From UBA7398 sp963978235 (GTDB lineage Bacteria; Actinomycetota; Actinomycetes; Nanopelagicales; Nanopelagicaceae): DNA of 5,452 nucleotides. The notes under the pieces were generated by a model, which was not told the DNA's origin, ran no database searches, and saw only the letters and a list, made by a program, of their open reading frames with translations. The stretch is taken from contig CAXBQM010000075.1 in assembly GCA_963978235.1 (NCBI GenBank), forward strand, positions 1-5,452, read 5' to 3'. Shown here piece after piece: positions 4,979 through 5,452 of this stretch. The position numbers and the translations under genes are program-made. Every line of letters begins with the position of its first letter. The first letter of the stretch is position 1.

Positions 4979-5452
4979 TTAAAGAGACACTTCATCTAAC
5001 GCAGTTCGAACTTGGCTCGGGAGAGAAATCTCCTCTGAAGTTAATATGCCGCGCATTTGAGCCCCGGTACGAGCTCCTACGATTGCGCTACTGACACCTG
5101 GCGCATCTCGAACCCAACTCAACGAAACTTCAAGTGGTGAATAGCCAAGGCCATCGGCCGCAACCGAAACTGCTTCGACGATTCGTTTTGCGCGCGGCGT
5201 GAAGTACGGCTCGACATGGCTTGCAAAATGCGGTGTAGCGGCGCGCGAATCTGCTGGAATTCCTTGTCGATACTTTCCCGTCAGAACGCCGCGACCCAAT
5301 GGTGACCAGGCAAGGAAACCAACATTGAGCTGACGGGCGGCTTCCAAAACTTCACTTTCGACGCGACGATTCAAAAGCGAGTACTCGTTCTGGGTAGATG
5401 AGATCGGTACTTTGCCGAAGAGTGGATTTTGCAATGTACATGCGCGCGCAGT
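4979..5452 (-). CDS. Aldo/keto reductase, C-terminal part (5' end outside window)
   Basis: The reverse strand is open from the right edge to a TAA at 4979-4981, giving 157 residues of a protein that normally has about 310-330. Family marks in the TIM-barrel C-terminal half are STQNEYSLLNRR, followed by FLAWSPLGRGVLTGKY and, near the end, SAIVGARTGAQMRGIL, which corresponds to the NADPH-binding loop of the AKR superfamily. The catalytic D-Y-K-H residues lie in the missing N-terminal half, so activity cannot be judged. Such enzymes reduce aldehydes or ketones with NADPH in the cytosol; the substrate is unknown. An internal TTG at 5434 is not a credible start, because homologous sequence continues upstream of it (T-A-R-A-C-T before L-Q-N-P). 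The gene converges on the M20 peptidase gene. Confidence 0.92.
   Translation of the reverse strand, partial: TARACTLQNPLFGKVPISSTQNEYSLLNRRVESEVLEAARQLNVGFLAWSPLGRGVLTGKYRQGIPADSRAATPHFASHVEPYFTPRAKRIVEAVSVAADGLGYSPLEVSLSWVRDAPGVSSAIVGARTGAQMRGILTSEEISLPSQVRTALDEVSL

Noticed and set aside
5432..5434. TTG as the start of a short aldo/keto reductase protein
   Set aside because: The open frame continues to the window edge with residues that fit the family, and the protein would lack half the barrel. The gene is cut by the window, not truncated in nature as far as can be seen.
1..5452. Search for CRISPR arrays, insertion sequences, phage or defence genes and riboswitches
   Set aside because: No regularly spaced repeats, terminal inverted repeats, transposase or integrase motifs, or structured leaders are visible. 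Although a tRNA is present, no attachment-site duplication or integrase is seen beside it.

Overview
The window holds compactly packed chromosomal genes: six protein genes (the two outermost run off the edges) and one tRNA. Almost every base is coding; the longest non-coding stretch is about 85 bp. Moderate GC, an actinobacterial-looking thymidine kinase zinc region, and start codons placed exactly one -10 element downstream with no ribosome binding site (leaderless starts) all suggest a streamlined, relatively low-GC actinobacterium, perhaps a freshwater acI/Nanopelagicales-type lineage. That placement is an inference, not a proof.

Left part (1-2233): a YczE/YitT-family membrane protein gene runs leftward off the window. 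Facing away from it, 47 bp distant, is a two-gene rightward operon: a divergent UppP/BacA-type undecaprenyl-diphosphate phosphatase and a DUF554 membrane protein whose ATG overlaps the uppP stop codon. All three products are polytopic membrane proteins. The two divergent genes appear to be driven by back-to-back promoters with overlapping footprints.

Middle part (2238-3544): a leftward salvage unit reads tRNA-Leu(GAG), adenine phosphoribosyltransferase (apt), thymidine kinase (tdk). apt recycles adenine with PRPP to AMP and tdk phosphorylates thymidine to dTMP, so the pair forms a small nucleobase/nucleoside salvage operon. The apt promoter appears squeezed against, or partly inside, the tRNA 3' end. 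tdk converges with the DUF554 gene with only 4 bp between stop codons.

Right part (3545-5452): an intact M20-family zinc peptidase gene runs rightward, with a clear Shine-Dalgarno sequence. It converges across a 30-bp AT-rich spacer on the C-terminal part of an aldo/keto reductase gene, which continues past the right edge.

I see no mobile element, CRISPR array, toxin-antitoxin or phage gene, frameshift or pseudogene, and no convincing new multi-gene system. The points worth a second look are promoter architecture (leaderless starts, divergent overlapping promoters, a tRNA-embedded promoter, a shared CGCT-ATGA start context), the coupled uppP-DUF554 pair, and the altered UppP arginine motif.
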